Positions 1-8,451 of a stretch of DNA of 64,000 nucleotides are shown one piece after another (within the stretch, counting starts at the first letter, position 1; every line of letters begins with the position of its first letter). The stretch comes from Paenisporosarcina sp. OV554. GTDB taxonomy: Bacteria > Bacillota > Bacilli > Bacillales_A > Planococcaceae. Where the stretch lies: assembly GCF_003058165.1 (NCBI RefSeq), contig NZ_QBUC01000005.1, forward strand, positions 62,001-126,000. The letters run 5' to 3'. Below the pieces are notes generated by a model. That model saw only the letters and a list, made by a program, of their open reading frames with translations, did not search any database and had not been told where the DNA came from. Both the position numbers and the translations under genes were made by a program.

Positions 1-1
1 C

Positions 2-79
2 GGTCTAATTCACTTACTTTTATTGATTGCAGGTATTATTTTAGTTATACAATTAGTCACAGGAAAACGAAAACTTTAA
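2..79 (+). CDS. C-terminal end of small lmo0937-type membrane protein (partial)
   Basis: The window opens inside a reading frame that ends at a TAA. The visible 25 residues read GLIHLLLLIAGIILVIQL and then a basic tail, KRKL. This pattern of one hydrophobic helix followed by a short positive tail matches the end of the roughly 50-residue lmo0937-family membrane proteins of Bacillales, whose function is unknown. The start lies outside the window. A strong hairpin follows directly, consistent with a gene end. The identification rests on a short C-terminal stretch only. Confidence 0.5.
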   Translation, partial: GLIHLLLLIAGIILVIQLVTGKRKL

Positions 80-81
80 CA

Positions 82-118
82 AAAGGGATGTCCGTATAAT
101 ACGGACATCCCTTTTTTA
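82..118. terminator. Bidirectional intrinsic terminator
   Basis: Perfect inverted repeat GGGATGTCCGT / ACGGACATCCC with a 5-nt loop, flanked by an A tract on the left and a T tract on the right. It serves the small membrane gene on the plus strand and the acetyltransferase on the minus strand. Confidence 0.85.
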
Positions 119-1234
119 TTTTATTTTCGCATAAATACAGGTATCCCGAACATATTTCCCATCTGCAGAAAGTGAATCTTGTTTTAGAATGCCTTCTAAT
201 GTGAATTTTAATCTTTCTGCAACAGCTCGACTTCTGACATTATCAATATCGCAACGAATCTCTACTCTTCTTGCACCAAGATCTTCGAATGCAAACTCCG
301 TTAAACGCTCTGCGGCTTCTGTCATATAGCCCTTACCTTCAAAGCGGCTGTCTAACCAATAACCAATTTCCACTTTTGGAATATCCCAATTTATTCGATG
401 AAAACCACTTGCCCCAATAAACTCACCTGTTTCTTTCAAGAACAAATGAAGTCGTAAATCTTTTCTTGTCACGAAATCAGCCACAGCTTGTCGTATATTT
501 CCTGTTGTGTCTTCGATTTTTTGTATGTTTTGGGCCCATGGCATCCAAGGTTGAAGGGCTTTATGGGAAACTTGGACACTTTTCCAAACGAGTGGTGCAT
601 CTTCCACTTTTGGCGCCCGAATAATTAATCTGTCCGATTCAAATGAATCAGGGAACGTCCGCATCGCGGTATGAACTTTTGCCTTCGTCGGTTCTGTCAC
701 CTGCTGATCATCCCATAAGACAGGCGTTGTTGTGCCTTCATTAAAATCTTCCCTCGTAATGCCGTAGGTGATGGCATCGTAATAAGAATTCTCTTTCGGG
801 GAAAACCAAGCTTTACGCAAATGTCCTTCTTTTACAAATCCCGCACGTTCAAAAGTTTTACGCATCGCAAAGTTATCTTGACGTGTGTGACCTTCAACAC
901 GAATTTTCATTTCAGGTAGATTAAATACATACTCCGCCACTTTTTTTAGGGCAGCTGGACCATATCCATGACCTCGATAACTTTCTGCTATGCGTAAATC
1001 AAATACAGGAATTTCATCTTGCAAATCAAACACTTTAACGATTCCTACTTTTTGATAATCATCATTTTCGACCCAAAAAGTTTTGACTTCGTCTGACTCG
1101 TAGCCGCCCTCTTCAATAGTCTTTTCGATAATTTCTCTCGCTGGATTCGAATTCCCATGAAAAGGCCATGCATTCGTAGTCATAAAATGTATCAGTTGTT
1201 CTTGCTCTTCCATTGTCCATTCTGTTAATCGCAT
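116..1234 (-). CDS. Tandem GNAT-domain N-acetyltransferase
   Basis: A 372-residue protein built from two GNAT acetyltransferase domains. The first (about 1-165) carries the acetyl-CoA pyrophosphate-binding loop RGHGYGPAAL. The second (about 195-372) is RimJ/RimL-like, with FEGKGYMTEAA and a late NVRSRAVAERLKF segment. GNAT enzymes transfer an acetyl group from acetyl-CoA to an amine; the substrate here is unknown. Single-domain RimL proteins are about 180 residues, so this is a genuine duplication or fusion, as seen in some other bacilli. It stands alone between cadA and a shared terminator, convergent to the upstream gene. Confidence 0.85.
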   Translation of the reverse strand: MRLTEWTMEEQEQLIHFMTTNAWPFHGNSNPAREIIEKTIEEGGYESDEVKTFWVENDDYQKVGIVKVFDLQDEIPVFDLRIAESYRGHGYGPAALKKVAEYVFNLPEMKIRVEGHTRQDNFAMRKTFERAGFVKEGHLRKAWFSPKENSYYDAITYGITREDFNEGTTTPVLWDDQQVTEPTKAKVHTAMRTFPDSFESDRLIIRAPKVEDAPLVWKSVQVSHKALQPWMPWAQNIQKIEDTTGNIRQAVADFVTRKDLRLHLFLKETGEFIGASGFHRINWDIPKVEIGYWLDSRFEGKGYMTEAAERLTEFAFEDLGARRVEIRCDIDNVRSRAVAERLKFTLEGILKQDSLSADGKYVRDTCIYAKIK

Positions 1235-1253
1235 GCTTCTCCCCCGAACTGCG

Positions 1254-3362
1254 TTACTTTTGAATGCGCATTAACCTCATTGAATTTAAAACAACGAGTA
1301 ACGTTGCACCCATATCTGCAAATATCGCAATCCAAAGAGTTAACCATCCTGGAATGATCAGCAGTAACGCCACTATTTTTAAACCTAATGCAAACATAAT
1401 ATTTTCTTTAATAATACGCAATGCTTTTCTACTCAATTGAATGGTATATGGAAGTTTTTCTAAGTCGTCAGCCATTAAAGCAACATCTGCCGTTTCAAGG
1501 GCTGCATCAGTTCCCGCTCCCCCCATTGCGATACCAACCGTCGCCGCAGCAAGGGCTGGAGCATCATTCATTCCGTCCCCTACCATTGCCACACGTCCGA
1601 ACTCACTACGTAATTTTTTCACAGCGTGTAGTTTTTCATCGGGCATTAATCCTGCTCTGACATCAGTTAAATTTAACATTTGTGCAATTGCTGCTGCTGT
1701 AATCGGATGATCTCCAGTTAGCATCACCATATGTTTAATCCCAAGTTCTCGTAATTTCTTAATAATCATCGGACTTGTTTCTCTTATTGCATCTGCAACA
1801 GCTAAATGTCCTGCATATTGATGATTAAAAAGAACAACCATAACCGATTTCCCTTGTTGTTGGAGCATTTCTACGTTTTCCTTTACATCGTCTGAAATGG
1901 TCGTTATTTCTTCTGCCCATTTCAAACTACCTATCGCTACTTCTATTCCATCAACTGAGGCATTCACACCTTTGCCTGTAACCGAGTTGAAATTTTCAAT
2001 CGGTGATTGGACAATATTTTGAACCGATGCATACGCCACAATCGCTCGTGCTAATGGATGTCCTGAATACGATTCGACTGACGCTACTTTTTGAATCACT
2101 TCGTTTTCTGTAAAAGTAGCTCCTGCTGATATGTCAGTTACTTCTGGAAAACCTTTAGTTAACGTCCCAGTTTTATCAAAAGCAATGGACTGCAAGCGGC
2201 CCATTTCTTCTAAATGAATGCCCCCTTTGATAAGAACCCCTTGCTTCGCTGCATTGCCAATTGCGGTAACAATAGCAACCGGCGTTGAAACGACAAGGGC
2301 ACAAGGACAACCTACGACTAACACCGCAAGCCCTTGATAAATCCAAGCTTGCCAATCGCCAATAAATAGAGGAGGAATTACAGCTACAAGTAAAGCAATA
2401 ATTATGATGCTCGGTGTGTAATACTTGGCAAATTGATCAACAAATTTTTGAGATGGCGCTTTTTCCGCCTGTGCTTCTTCTACTAAATGAATGATTTTTG
2501 CAATCGTGGTATCTTCTACTCGTTTCGTTACACGAACTTCAAGGGCACCTTCTTCATTTAATGTACCAGCAAACACTTCGTCTCCTTGCATTTTGACAAC
2601 AGGCATTGATTCTCCTGTAATCGGAGCTTGATTGACTGAAGAATAACCAGTCAATACCTCGCCGTCCATTGCTATTTTTTGACCCGGTTTTACAAGAAGT
2701 GTATCGCCAATAACGATATCTTCCGTAGCTAGTTCCATTATTTCATCATTTCTACGAATAAAAGCACTTGCAGGAGCAATATCCATTAGCTGTCGAATGG
2801 ATTGACGTGCTTTAGTCATCGAATATGCCTCTAGTGCTTCACTGACTGCGAATAAGAAGACAACCACGGCCCCTTCACGCCATTCTCCAATAATTGCAGC
2901 ACCAATAATCGCAATGGTCATTAGTGTCTTCATATCGAAGTAAAAACGGGATAAATTTTTCAAACCACTCCAAAACATTTCATAGCCGCCAATACCTATG
3001 GATAAAGCAAAAAAGAATATCGCGTATGGATCTGCCTCAGACGTTTGAAAAGAAATAATTGTCCCTACTACTAAAAGAATAAATGACAGGAACGTTATGA
3101 TATTTTCTTTTCTTTTATAAAAAGGCGTATTTTCAATGATTCGATTCGAAGTCAATGGCACGACTTTAATGCCATCAAATGCTCCTGCTTTTTCTAACTC
3201 TTCGACAGTAATTGGACCAACTACACGTAATTTTGATGCCCCAAAATTAACATTTACTTCGCTGATCTTCGGTAGGGCTTGAATGTTTTTCTCGAATTTC
3301 ATAGCGCAATTCGCACATGTTAAGTTTTCTAATCGGAATTCTTGTTGATTAGATTCTTTCAT
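1254..3362 (-). CDS. cadA: Cadmium/zinc-transporting P1B-type ATPase CadA
   Basis: Heavy-metal efflux ATPase of the cytoplasmic membrane, exporting Cd2+/Zn2+ (possibly Co2+ or Pb2+) using ATP. An N-terminal metal-binding domain has the CANC motif near residue 16. The CPC ion-binding motif lies near 352-354, the phosphorylated aspartate in DKTGTLT near 396, the nucleotide-domain SGHPLA signature follows, and GDGMNDAPAL marks the hinge. About 702 residues is normal for CadA. I chose the ATG at 3360-3362 because GAAGG lies 8 nt upstream; earlier in-frame ATGs (from 3395) lack a good ribosome site and would lengthen the overlap with cadC. The chosen start overlaps the cadC end by 14 nt, indicating one operon. 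Confidence 0.93.
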   Translation of the reverse strand: MKESNQQEFRLENLTCANCAMKFEKNIQALPKISEVNVNFGASKLRVVGPITVEELEKAGAFDGIKVVPLTSNRIIENTPFYKRKENIITFLSFILLVVGTIISFQTSEADPYAIFFFALSIGIGGYEMFWSGLKNLSRFYFDMKTLMTIAIIGAAIIGEWREGAVVVFLFAVSEALEAYSMTKARQSIRQLMDIAPASAFIRRNDEIMELATEDIVIGDTLLVKPGQKIAMDGEVLTGYSSVNQAPITGESMPVVKMQGDEVFAGTLNEEGALEVRVTKRVEDTTIAKIIHLVEEAQAEKAPSQKFVDQFAKYYTPSIIIIALLVAVIPPLFIGDWQAWIYQGLAVLVVGCPCALVVSTPVAIVTAIGNAAKQGVLIKGGIHLEEMGRLQSIAFDKTGTLTKGFPEVTDISAGATFTENEVIQKVASVESYSGHPLARAIVAYASVQNIVQSPIENFNSVTGKGVNASVDGIEVAIGSLKWAEEITTISDDVKENVEMLQQQGKSVMVVLFNHQYAGHLAVADAIRETSPMIIKKLRELGIKHMVMLTGDHPITAAAIAQMLNLTDVRAGLMPDEKLHAVKKLRSEFGRVAMVGDGMNDAPALAAATVGIAMGGAGTDAALETADVALMADDLEKLPYTIQLSRKALRIIKENIMFALGLKIVALLLIIPGWLTLWIAIFADMGATLLVVLNSMRLMRIQK

Positions 3363-3714
3363 GTTTTTCGCCTTCTTTCGCATGTTCATATGCAATTTTC
3401 ACAAGTTGATCAACATGATCATCTGCTAGTCGATAATAAACAAGCTTGCCTCTTTTTTGTGACTTGGCCAAATCGATATCTTTTAAATAACGTAAATGAT
3501 GTGAAGCTGTTGCTGTGGACGATTGAATAATCGCTGCCACATCACATACACATAATTCACTTTGGAGCGTTAATGCATATGAAATTTTTAATCTTGTTTC
3601 ATCTGCTAACGCTTTGAATATAACGGCCATGCCTTTTAATTCAGGTAAGTTTTGTTTTACATATTTCACATCTTCTTCATGCACGCATGCTACTTCGCAT
3701 GTTTCAGTATTCAT
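3349..3714 (-). CDS. cadC: ArsR/SmtB-family metal sensor CadC
   Basis: Winged-helix repressor of 121 residues that releases DNA on binding Cd/Pb/Zn. It has ELCVCD (Cys55, Cys57) in the recognition-helix region plus N-terminal Cys6 and Cys10, the four thiolates of the CadC alpha3N site. The C-terminal pattern Asp98-x-His100, His111, Glu114 reproduces the second (alpha5) zinc site of CadC. Both sensing sites therefore look intact. It is the first gene of the cadCA operon, with an operator-like palindrome upstream. Confidence 0.93.
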   Translation of the reverse strand: MNTETCEVACVHEEDVKYVKQNLPELKGMAVIFKALADETRLKISYALTLQSELCVCDVAAIIQSSTATASHHLRYLKDIDLAKSQKRGKLVYYRLADDHVDQLVKIAYEHAKEGEKHERI

Positions 3715-3730
3715 TGTATCAACCCCTCAT

Positions 3731-3746
3731 TCAAACGTTCATTTGA
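3731..3746 (-). promoter_or_regulatory. Putative CadC operator
   Basis: Inverted repeat TCAAA-n6-TTTGA, read on the minus strand as TCAAATGAACGTTTGAATGA. It resembles the pI258 cad operator (TCAAATAAATATTTGAATGA) and lies 17 nt upstream of the cadC start. Assignment is by similarity and position. Confidence 0.7.
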
Positions 3747-3843
3747 TTATTAAATAAAGTATATGCTCGAGTACTTTGAAAAGCAAGGACAGTCACATGA
3801 TGATTTTCCAATTTATATAGCCGAGACGGTTGAGAAATCAGGT

Positions 3844-3906
3844 CCAGGTTGACGCTTGGGTCTTCCAGGTTGACGAAGTGACTCTCCAGGTTGTACAAAA
3901 TGACTT
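3844..3906. repeat. 21-nt tandem repeat, locus 1 (three units)
   Basis: CCAGGTTG recurs at 3844, 3865 and 3886, exactly 21 nt apart; the first two units share CCAGGTTGACG. The rest of each unit varies. It lies in the 3.75-4.07 kb gap between the divergent cadC and stress-protein genes. No coding signal was seen apart from the flanking promoters implied by the gene orientation. Confidence 0.75.
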
Positions 3907-4074
3907 TTCCGCAATCTTGTGTCTGCTTCGGCTAATCAATAATTATTATGAATGTGTGTAAATAAAGGATTTAACTTCCACTCTAGAGAATATATATTTA
4001 AGTACATAAGCTGTTTACTTGCATTGAATTGTAACGAATTGCAGGGAAGAATCACTCACTATGGGGGGATTGTG

Positions 4075-4494
4075 TTGTATAAAAAAATTCTAGTTGCTGT
4101 AGATGGCTCTTCGCACTCAAAGAGAGCAGCAACTCACGCTGTTTTCTTAGCTAGTTCCACTGAAGGTGCACACGTCACGTTACTCTATGTTTTGGATTAC
4201 GATAAAACACGAACTGAAGTCATTCATAGTATAAGTAGTGAAGAGCTACACATTGATCGCAAAAACAAAATTTTACCCATTAAAGAATTATTCACATCTC
4301 AAGGAATTTCGACTGAAATCAAATTACTTCATGGTGAAGCAGGACCAGTTATAGTCGAACATGCCAACAAAGAAAATTATGATATTGTGGTCATTGGCAG
4401 CCGTGGTCTGAACACACTGCAAGAAATGGTGCTTGGCAGTGTTAGCCATAAAGTAGCAAAACGAGTTCATTCACCGGTCTTATTAATTAAATAA
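4075..4494 (+). CDS. Universal stress protein, UspA family
   Basis: A 139-residue protein starting with YKKILVAVDGS and ending with an ATP-binding signature, GSRGLNTLQEMVLGS, which fits the G-2x-G-9x-G(S/T) pattern of ATP-binding Usp proteins. Such cytoplasmic alpha/beta proteins are induced under stress and bind ATP or cAMP; the precise role is unknown. I chose the TTG at 4075, preceded by GGGGGG with suitable spacing, because it gives the usual UspA N-terminus. An upstream ATG at 3952 would add 41 unrelated residues. A hairpin terminator follows the stop. Confidence 0.88.
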   Translation: MYKKILVAVDGSSHSKRAATHAVFLASSTEGAHVTLLYVLDYDKTRTEVIHSISSEELHIDRKNKILPIKELFTSQGISTEIKLLHGEAGPVIVEHANKENYDIVVIGSRGLNTLQEMVLGSVSHKVAKRVHSPVLLIK

Positions 4495-4495
4495 T

Positions 4496-4534
4496 AAACT
4501 CAGACTGGTCCATTCATGGGTCAGTCTGAGTTTT
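4496..4534 (+). terminator. Intrinsic terminator after the stress protein gene
   Basis: Inverted repeat AAACTCAGACTG / CAGTCTGAGTTTT directly after the stop codon. Confidence 0.8.
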
Positions 4535-4553
4535 GCATTTGGAGATGATTAAC

Positions 4554-5534
4554 TTGAAAAAAGGCGCGTTAAATTTAATTACTGATGTACCAGGTGTGAA
4601 AATTGGACACGTCACCTTGCATCAAAACATCAATGATAAGGATTCAATTTGCACAGGTGTTACAGCAATCTTGCCTCATAGTAAAAATTCTTTTTCACAA
4701 AAAGTTCCCGCTGCAAGTTTTGTATTAAATGGCTTTGGGAAAACGGTTGGTCTCATTCAACTCGAAGAATTAGGACTGATGGAATCACCTATTATGCTTA
4801 CGAACACATTTAGTGTCGGAGCTGTTTTAGAAGGAACTCTGTCCTATATGTTGGAACAAAATCCCGCTATCGGTGACTCAACGAGCTCACTCAACCTTGT
4901 TGTCGGGGAATGCAACGATAGCTATTTAAATTCAATGCGTCTTTTAGCTGTTCGTCCACACCATGCAGTAGAAGCTTTAGTAGCTGCTAAGTCTGGGTGG
5001 TTTGAGCAAGGAGCTATCGGTGCGGGTAAGGGCATGATTTGTTACGGAGTAAAAGGAGGTATAGGCAGTTCTTCACGAATGGCTCAACATAAAGAACTTA
5101 ATTTCCATGTTGGCGTACTTACACTTACGAACTTTGGTCGTGCACATGAATGCCGTATATCTAATTGGGACAAAGATGAAATAGACAAGCCAGATGGTTC
5201 CGTCATTATCGTTGTCGCTACAGACGCTCCTGTTGATGCACGGCAATTGAAACGACTTGCTAAACGGGCTGCGATTGGCCTTGGTAGAACTGGTACACAT
5301 ATACATAATGGAAGTGGCGATATTGTCATCGCGTTTTCTAATGCTAATACGGTTGCTCATGAGTCAGACATTCCGTATGATTCACATACACTCTTACGTG
5401 ATGATCACCCACTAATGAATGAATTGTTCCAAGCTGTTATTGAAGCAACTGAAGAAGCCGTATATCAATCCATACGTCACGCAGAAACCACACACGGTCG
5501 TTTAGGAAGAGTTGTAGAAAAAGGAATATTCTAA
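4554..5534 (+). CDS. P1-family (DmpA/BapA-type) aminopeptidase
   Basis: Member of the peptidase S58/P1 family, Ntn-hydrolase-fold enzymes (L-aminopeptidase/D-esterase, beta-peptidyl aminopeptidase) that self-cleave before a catalytic serine. The signature PDGSVIIVVATDAP is present; by analogy with DmpA, cleavage would fall between its Gly and Ser. DVPGVKIGHVTL near the N-terminus and GGIGSSSR are also family hallmarks. I favour the TTG at 4554, with GGAG 9 nt upstream; ATG codons at 4545 and 4533 are in frame but poorly spaced. Likely a cytoplasmic peptidase of unknown substrate. Confidence 0.85.
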   Translation: MKKGALNLITDVPGVKIGHVTLHQNINDKDSICTGVTAILPHSKNSFSQKVPAASFVLNGFGKTVGLIQLEELGLMESPIMLTNTFSVGAVLEGTLSYMLEQNPAIGDSTSSLNLVVGECNDSYLNSMRLLAVRPHHAVEALVAAKSGWFEQGAIGAGKGMICYGVKGGIGSSSRMAQHKELNFHVGVLTLTNFGRAHECRISNWDKDEIDKPDGSVIIVVATDAPVDARQLKRLAKRAAIGLGRTGTHIHNGSGDIVIAFSNANTVAHESDIPYDSHTLLRDDHPLMNELFQAVIEATEEAVYQSIRHAETTHGRLGRVVEKGIF

Positions 5535-5535
5535 A

Positions 5536-5578
5536 AAAACTGCCACTCCGTCACAATAAATGACAGAGTGGCAGTTTT
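5536..5578. terminator. Bidirectional terminator between convergent genes
   Basis: Inverted repeat AAAACTGCCACTC / GAGTGGCAGTTTT between the P1 peptidase (plus) and crcB (minus). Confidence 0.82.
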
Positions 5579-5581
5579 TAA

Positions 5582-5926
5582 TTATTTAAGGGCAATCCCA
5601 ATCCACCATCCGATAGTGACGAATAGAAATCCGCCGATGAGGGTGAACATCGCATAACTAGTAGCTTTTCGCATTTCACCTTTATACCAGCTTTCCACCA
5701 ATTGCACTGCAAACGTTGAAAACGTGGTAAATGCACCTAAAAAGCCTACTATCCAAAAGATAGCCATCCAGCTTGTTTTCGTGGCTATGTGTAATGATAA
5801 GCCCATCAGAAATGAACCTATCCAGTTAATGAATAAAATCCCTTTCATTCCTTGAATCTTCAGGGATATGGCATAGCGAAATATGGCACCGAAGCAACCG
5901 CCAAGAACTACTGCTAGGAGAGTCAT
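5582..5926 (-). CDS. crcB: Fluoride channel subunit CrcB/Fluc (second of pair)
   Basis: A 114-residue four-helix membrane protein of the CrcB/Fluc family, which exports fluoride passively as a dual-topology dimer. It shows the hallmark GFLGAFTTFSTF (pore-lining Phe and the central Na+ site region) and an N-terminal GCFGAIFRY. Its start overlaps the stop of the upstream crcB by 4 nt (ATGA), so the two are translationally coupled. In bacteria with paired genes the subunits usually form a heterodimer, which I infer here. The bidirectional terminator follows it. Confidence 0.9.
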   Translation of the reverse strand: MTLLAVVLGGCFGAIFRYAISLKIQGMKGILFINWIGSFLMGLSLHIATKTSWMAIFWIVGFLGAFTTFSTFAVQLVESWYKGEMRKATSYAMFTLIGGFLFVTIGWWIGIALK

Positions 5927-6291
5927 TTAGAAAATCCCCCAATCTTAAATCCAAGCGCAGCTGCAAAAAAACAAGCCAGAGTCATGCCAAGTCCATAGAC
6001 AACTGCTAATCCCATATTTTCTTGCATTAAAACTAGCCACTCAGCAGAAAAGGTTGAAAAAGTGGTAAATGAACCGAGAACTCCTGTTGTCCACAAAACG
6101 GATGCCGTTTTCCCAGTCGCCACAGCACGCCCTGTCAACCACCCTAAGACGAGGCTCCCTATTCCATTCTCCAACCATAGGACAAGCATGTCTGACGTCG
6201 TGACCATAATGGTATAGCGTAATAATGTGCCTATCATTCCACCTATGCCTACCAATAGAAAATTCTTCACTACCTTTTCACGCCCTAACAA
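5923..6291 (-). CDS. crcB: Fluoride channel subunit CrcB/Fluc (first of pair)
   Basis: A 122-residue partner of the adjacent CrcB, with GGMIGTLLRY at the N-terminus and GVLGSFTTFSTF in the third helix. Four hydrophobic segments are visible. The TTG start at 6289-6291 abuts the stop codon of the acylase relic upstream. A GTG seven codons later is an alternative, and neither has an ideal ribosome site. I saw no fluoride riboswitch upstream; the upstream bases are explained by the acylase relic. Confidence 0.88.
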   Translation of the reverse strand: MLGREKVVKNFLLVGIGGMIGTLLRYTIMVTTSDMLVLWLENGIGSLVLGWLTGRAVATGKTASVLWTTGVLGSFTTFSTFSAEWLVLMQENMGLAVVYGLGMTLACFFAAALGFKIGGFSK

Positions 6292-6701
6292 TTACTCGTT
6301 TGGAGTTAATGTTAACGTATGGGGATCTTGTATGTCACCATTAATCACCGTTTCGTGATAGTCCCCCTCCGCCCAGTCATTTACTTGGTTGTGAAACCAC
6401 TTCGATTTCATATGCCCACGATGTGATGGGCACTTGATAAATCCTGTAAATCTGCAACAAATCGCCACGAAGCTCCGTGATCAATAGAACCATCCTCTGT
6501 AAATCCTACTGCTTGAACTGAGATATTTGATCCACCAATAGGCACAGGTTTTGGATTCAAGAAATAGGCAAAGATTGGCGATGCACCGCTTAGTGGATGG
6601 TCGAAGGTTAATTGATGATAATCGCCCCACTTCCAGTCACTCGGCTTATCGCTACCAACAATCCAAGCTATCCACTTTCCAATCCGCCTTCTTCTGGTCA
6701 T
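6292..6701 (-). pseudogene. 3' relic of a penicillin acylase (peptidase S45) gene
   Basis: Two frames together spell the C-terminal end of a penicillin-acylase-family protein: WKWGDYHQLTFDHPLSG, then GASWRFVADLQDLSSAHHIVG, then after a frame change GHMKSKWFHNQVNDWAEGDY and a TAA at 6292. In the family the join reads roughly GPGQSGH, so a short deletion near 6420 has removed several codons and shifted the frame. The N-terminal heterodimer portion is missing altogether. Clearly decayed; family assignment from motif recall. Confidence 0.72.
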
Positions 6702-6790
6702 GACCTTATCCCATTAAACTTTCTTACTATTTCGAGTGAAAAGGAAAAAGTCCTGCATAAGCAAGAAAAGCTAAAGTTTGATCCGAAAAC

Positions 6791-6826
6791 AAAAAAACTA
6801 GAGGACTGTAGAAAGCCCTCTAGTCT
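6791..6826 (-). terminator. Minus-strand terminator-like hairpin
   Basis: CTAGAGG / CCTCTAG stem. On the minus strand it is followed by a T tract (the plus-strand run AAAACAAAAAAA). It sits in the gene-poor 6.70-6.94 kb stretch between the acylase relic and murB and may belong to a lost gene. Confidence 0.5.
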
Positions 6827-6944
6827 ATCTCTTCTGCTTACGCTAATTTCACATTAGCCACTTGTTCTTTTGCAGTTTCTTTCCACGAGTAGGCATAACA
6901 AAATTACCTTGACGAATAATCGTCTTTTCTGGTAAGCCAATTAC

Positions 6945-6980
6945 AAAAAGCCTCGAATTCAAGAAAATTCGAGGCTTTTT
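6945..6980 (-). terminator. murB terminator
   Basis: Perfect stem AAAAAGCCTCGAATT / AATTCGAGGCTTTTT directly downstream of murB. Confidence 0.88.
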
Positions 6981-6981
6981 A

Positions 6982-7896
6982 TTATTCATTTTCGCCAACA
7001 ATTTTCACTTCGAGGTCAAGGGAAATTCCGAATTTCTCTTGAACCTTTTTGCGGACCATATCAATTGTTTGAATATAGTCTGTTGCAGTTGCGTTATTTT
7101 TATTAACAATAAAGCCGGCATGCTTCATCGAAACTTCCGCACCGCCAAATCCCTTGCCTTGTAATTCACAGTCTTGAATTAACTTACCTGCAAAGTAGCC
7201 AGGTGGACGCTTGAAGACACTACCAGCTGACGGATATTCTAATGGTTGTTTCGATTCACGTAAATGAGTTAAATCTGCTACCTTTGCATCGATTGTTAAT
7301 TGATCACCTGGTACTAGGTCAAATTCTGCCGACAACACATAATAACCTTTTTTGGTAATCACACTCATACGATAATCTAGCTCGAGTTCTTCTTTAGACA
7401 ATACAAGCTTTTCACCTTCGTGCGTCAATACAGTAGCTTGGAAAATAATATCTTTTATCTCGCCACCATAAGCTCCTGCATTCATCGCCATTGCTCCACC
7501 TACAGAACCCGGAATTCCGCATGCAAATTCAAGTCCTGCTAAAGTTTCCTTCACTGCAGCTCTTGAGACATCAATGATGTCTGCACCACTTTCAGCATAT
7601 ACACGAGTTCCATTAATTTTAATGCAATTTAACTTAGACAAGTTCAAGACGATTCCGCGGACTCCGCCATCTCGAACCACCATATTAGATCCATTACCGA
7701 GCAATAACAATGGAATTTGGTTGTGGTGAGCATAAGACACGACAAAAATAGCTTCTTCTTCAGATGTCGGAGATACAAATAAATCTGCTCGACCACCCAT
7801 TTTTGTCATGGTGTGCAAGGAAAGTGGTTCATCTATTTTGACACATTCGTGTGAAATTTTTATAGTTAGATCGTCAAACCAACGCTGTTTATTCAT
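6982..7896 (-). CDS. murB: UDP-N-acetylenolpyruvoylglucosamine reductase MurB
   Basis: Cytoplasmic flavoenzyme of peptidoglycan synthesis, reducing UDP-GlcNAc-enolpyruvate to UDP-MurNAc with NADPH. At 304 residues it matches type II MurB of bacilli. FAD-binding motifs LGNGSNMVVRDGG and GIPGSVGGAMAMNAGAYGG are intact; the catalytic serine lies in PSAGSVFKRPPG, the YRMSV segment is present and a C-terminal Glu is in LDLEVKIVGE. AAAGGA lies upstream of the ATG at 7896. It is monocistronic with its own terminator. Confidence 0.95.
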   Translation of the reverse strand: MNKQRWFDDLTIKISHECVKIDEPLSLHTMTKMGGRADLFVSPTSEEEAIFVVSYAHHNQIPLLLLGNGSNMVVRDGGVRGIVLNLSKLNCIKINGTRVYAESGADIIDVSRAAVKETLAGLEFACGIPGSVGGAMAMNAGAYGGEIKDIIFQATVLTHEGEKLVLSKEELELDYRMSVITKKGYYVLSAEFDLVPGDQLTIDAKVADLTHLRESKQPLEYPSAGSVFKRPPGYFAGKLIQDCELQGKGFGGAEVSMKHAGFIVNKNNATATDYIQTIDMVRKKVQEKFGISLDLEVKIVGENE

Positions 7897-7971
7897 GAAA
7901 AGCCAAATCCTTTCGCTTAACTCTTTTCATTACATAGTATGCGTATTGACGACCAATTTGACAAGTGATTT

Positions 7972-8280
7972 TCAAGATAACCATACTTTTGACCAATGTT
8001 CTATGTTTGCAATTGCATCTTTCAGCCCTTTTCCTTTTTCTGTTAACGAATATTCCACTTTGACAGGCACTTCTGCAAAAACATGACGTTCGACAATTCC
8101 TTCTTTTTCTAACTCTTTCAATCGCTCAGATAAAAGGCGACCACTTACTGGCAAGGCAGATTCTATTTCGTTAAATCTTTGAGGACCATCTAATAACTGA
8201 TAAAGAATTAGTCCCGTCCATCTTTTTCCAATGAGATCCATCGCTTTAGATAAACGCGGGCATAATGTAGTTTCTTTCAT
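7972..8280 (-). CDS. HxlR-family transcription regulator (YodB-like)
   Basis: A 102-residue winged-helix protein with the HxlR core LIGKRWTGLILYQLLDGPQRF, LSERLKELEKEGIVER and VEYSLTEKG. A conserved cysteine at residue 7 is placed like Cys6 of Bacillus subtilis YodB, a repressor that senses quinones and diamide by thiol oxidation. YodB controls azoreductase and spx genes; an azoreductase gene lies 2.4 kb away here. Divergent from yceI, with palindromes between them. Redox sensing is inferred from family similarity. GAGGTG precedes the ATG. Confidence 0.87.
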   Translation of the reverse strand: MKETTLCPRLSKAMDLIGKRWTGLILYQLLDGPQRFNEIESALPVSGRLLSERLKELEKEGIVERHVFAEVPVKVEYSLTEKGKGLKDAIANIEHWSKVWLS

Positions 8281-8335
8281 ATTTTCACCTCTATTACTTC
8301 TAATTATAACCCAAAAAAAAATTCGTGTAAAACAA

Positions 8336-8350
8336 AGTAATTTAATTACT
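8336..8350. promoter_or_regulatory. Palindrome in the hxlR-yceI divergent region
   Basis: AGTAATT-T-AATTACT is a perfect 7+1+7 palindrome 56 nt upstream of the HxlR gene. TTAC-n5-GTAA at 8382-8394 has a similar arrangement. Both are plausible sites for the HxlR regulator; the regulator assignment is an inference. Confidence 0.5.
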
Positions 8351-8451
8351 AGATGTAATCACGTAATTATTTAATATTAACTTACATATAGTAACTTTGT
8401 GGAACTAATAATTTATTTCCATACAAAATTGCCATGACACTTATAAATATT

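Noticed and set aside
6291-6408. Fluoride riboswitch before the crcB pair
   Set aside because: No conserved aptamer blocks; the sequence translates as the C-terminus of the acylase relic.
6840-6944. Minus-strand text LPEKTIIRQGNFVMPTRGKK
   Set aside because: Looks like protein-coding decay, but I cannot place it in a family and it has no start, so it is not listed as a gene.
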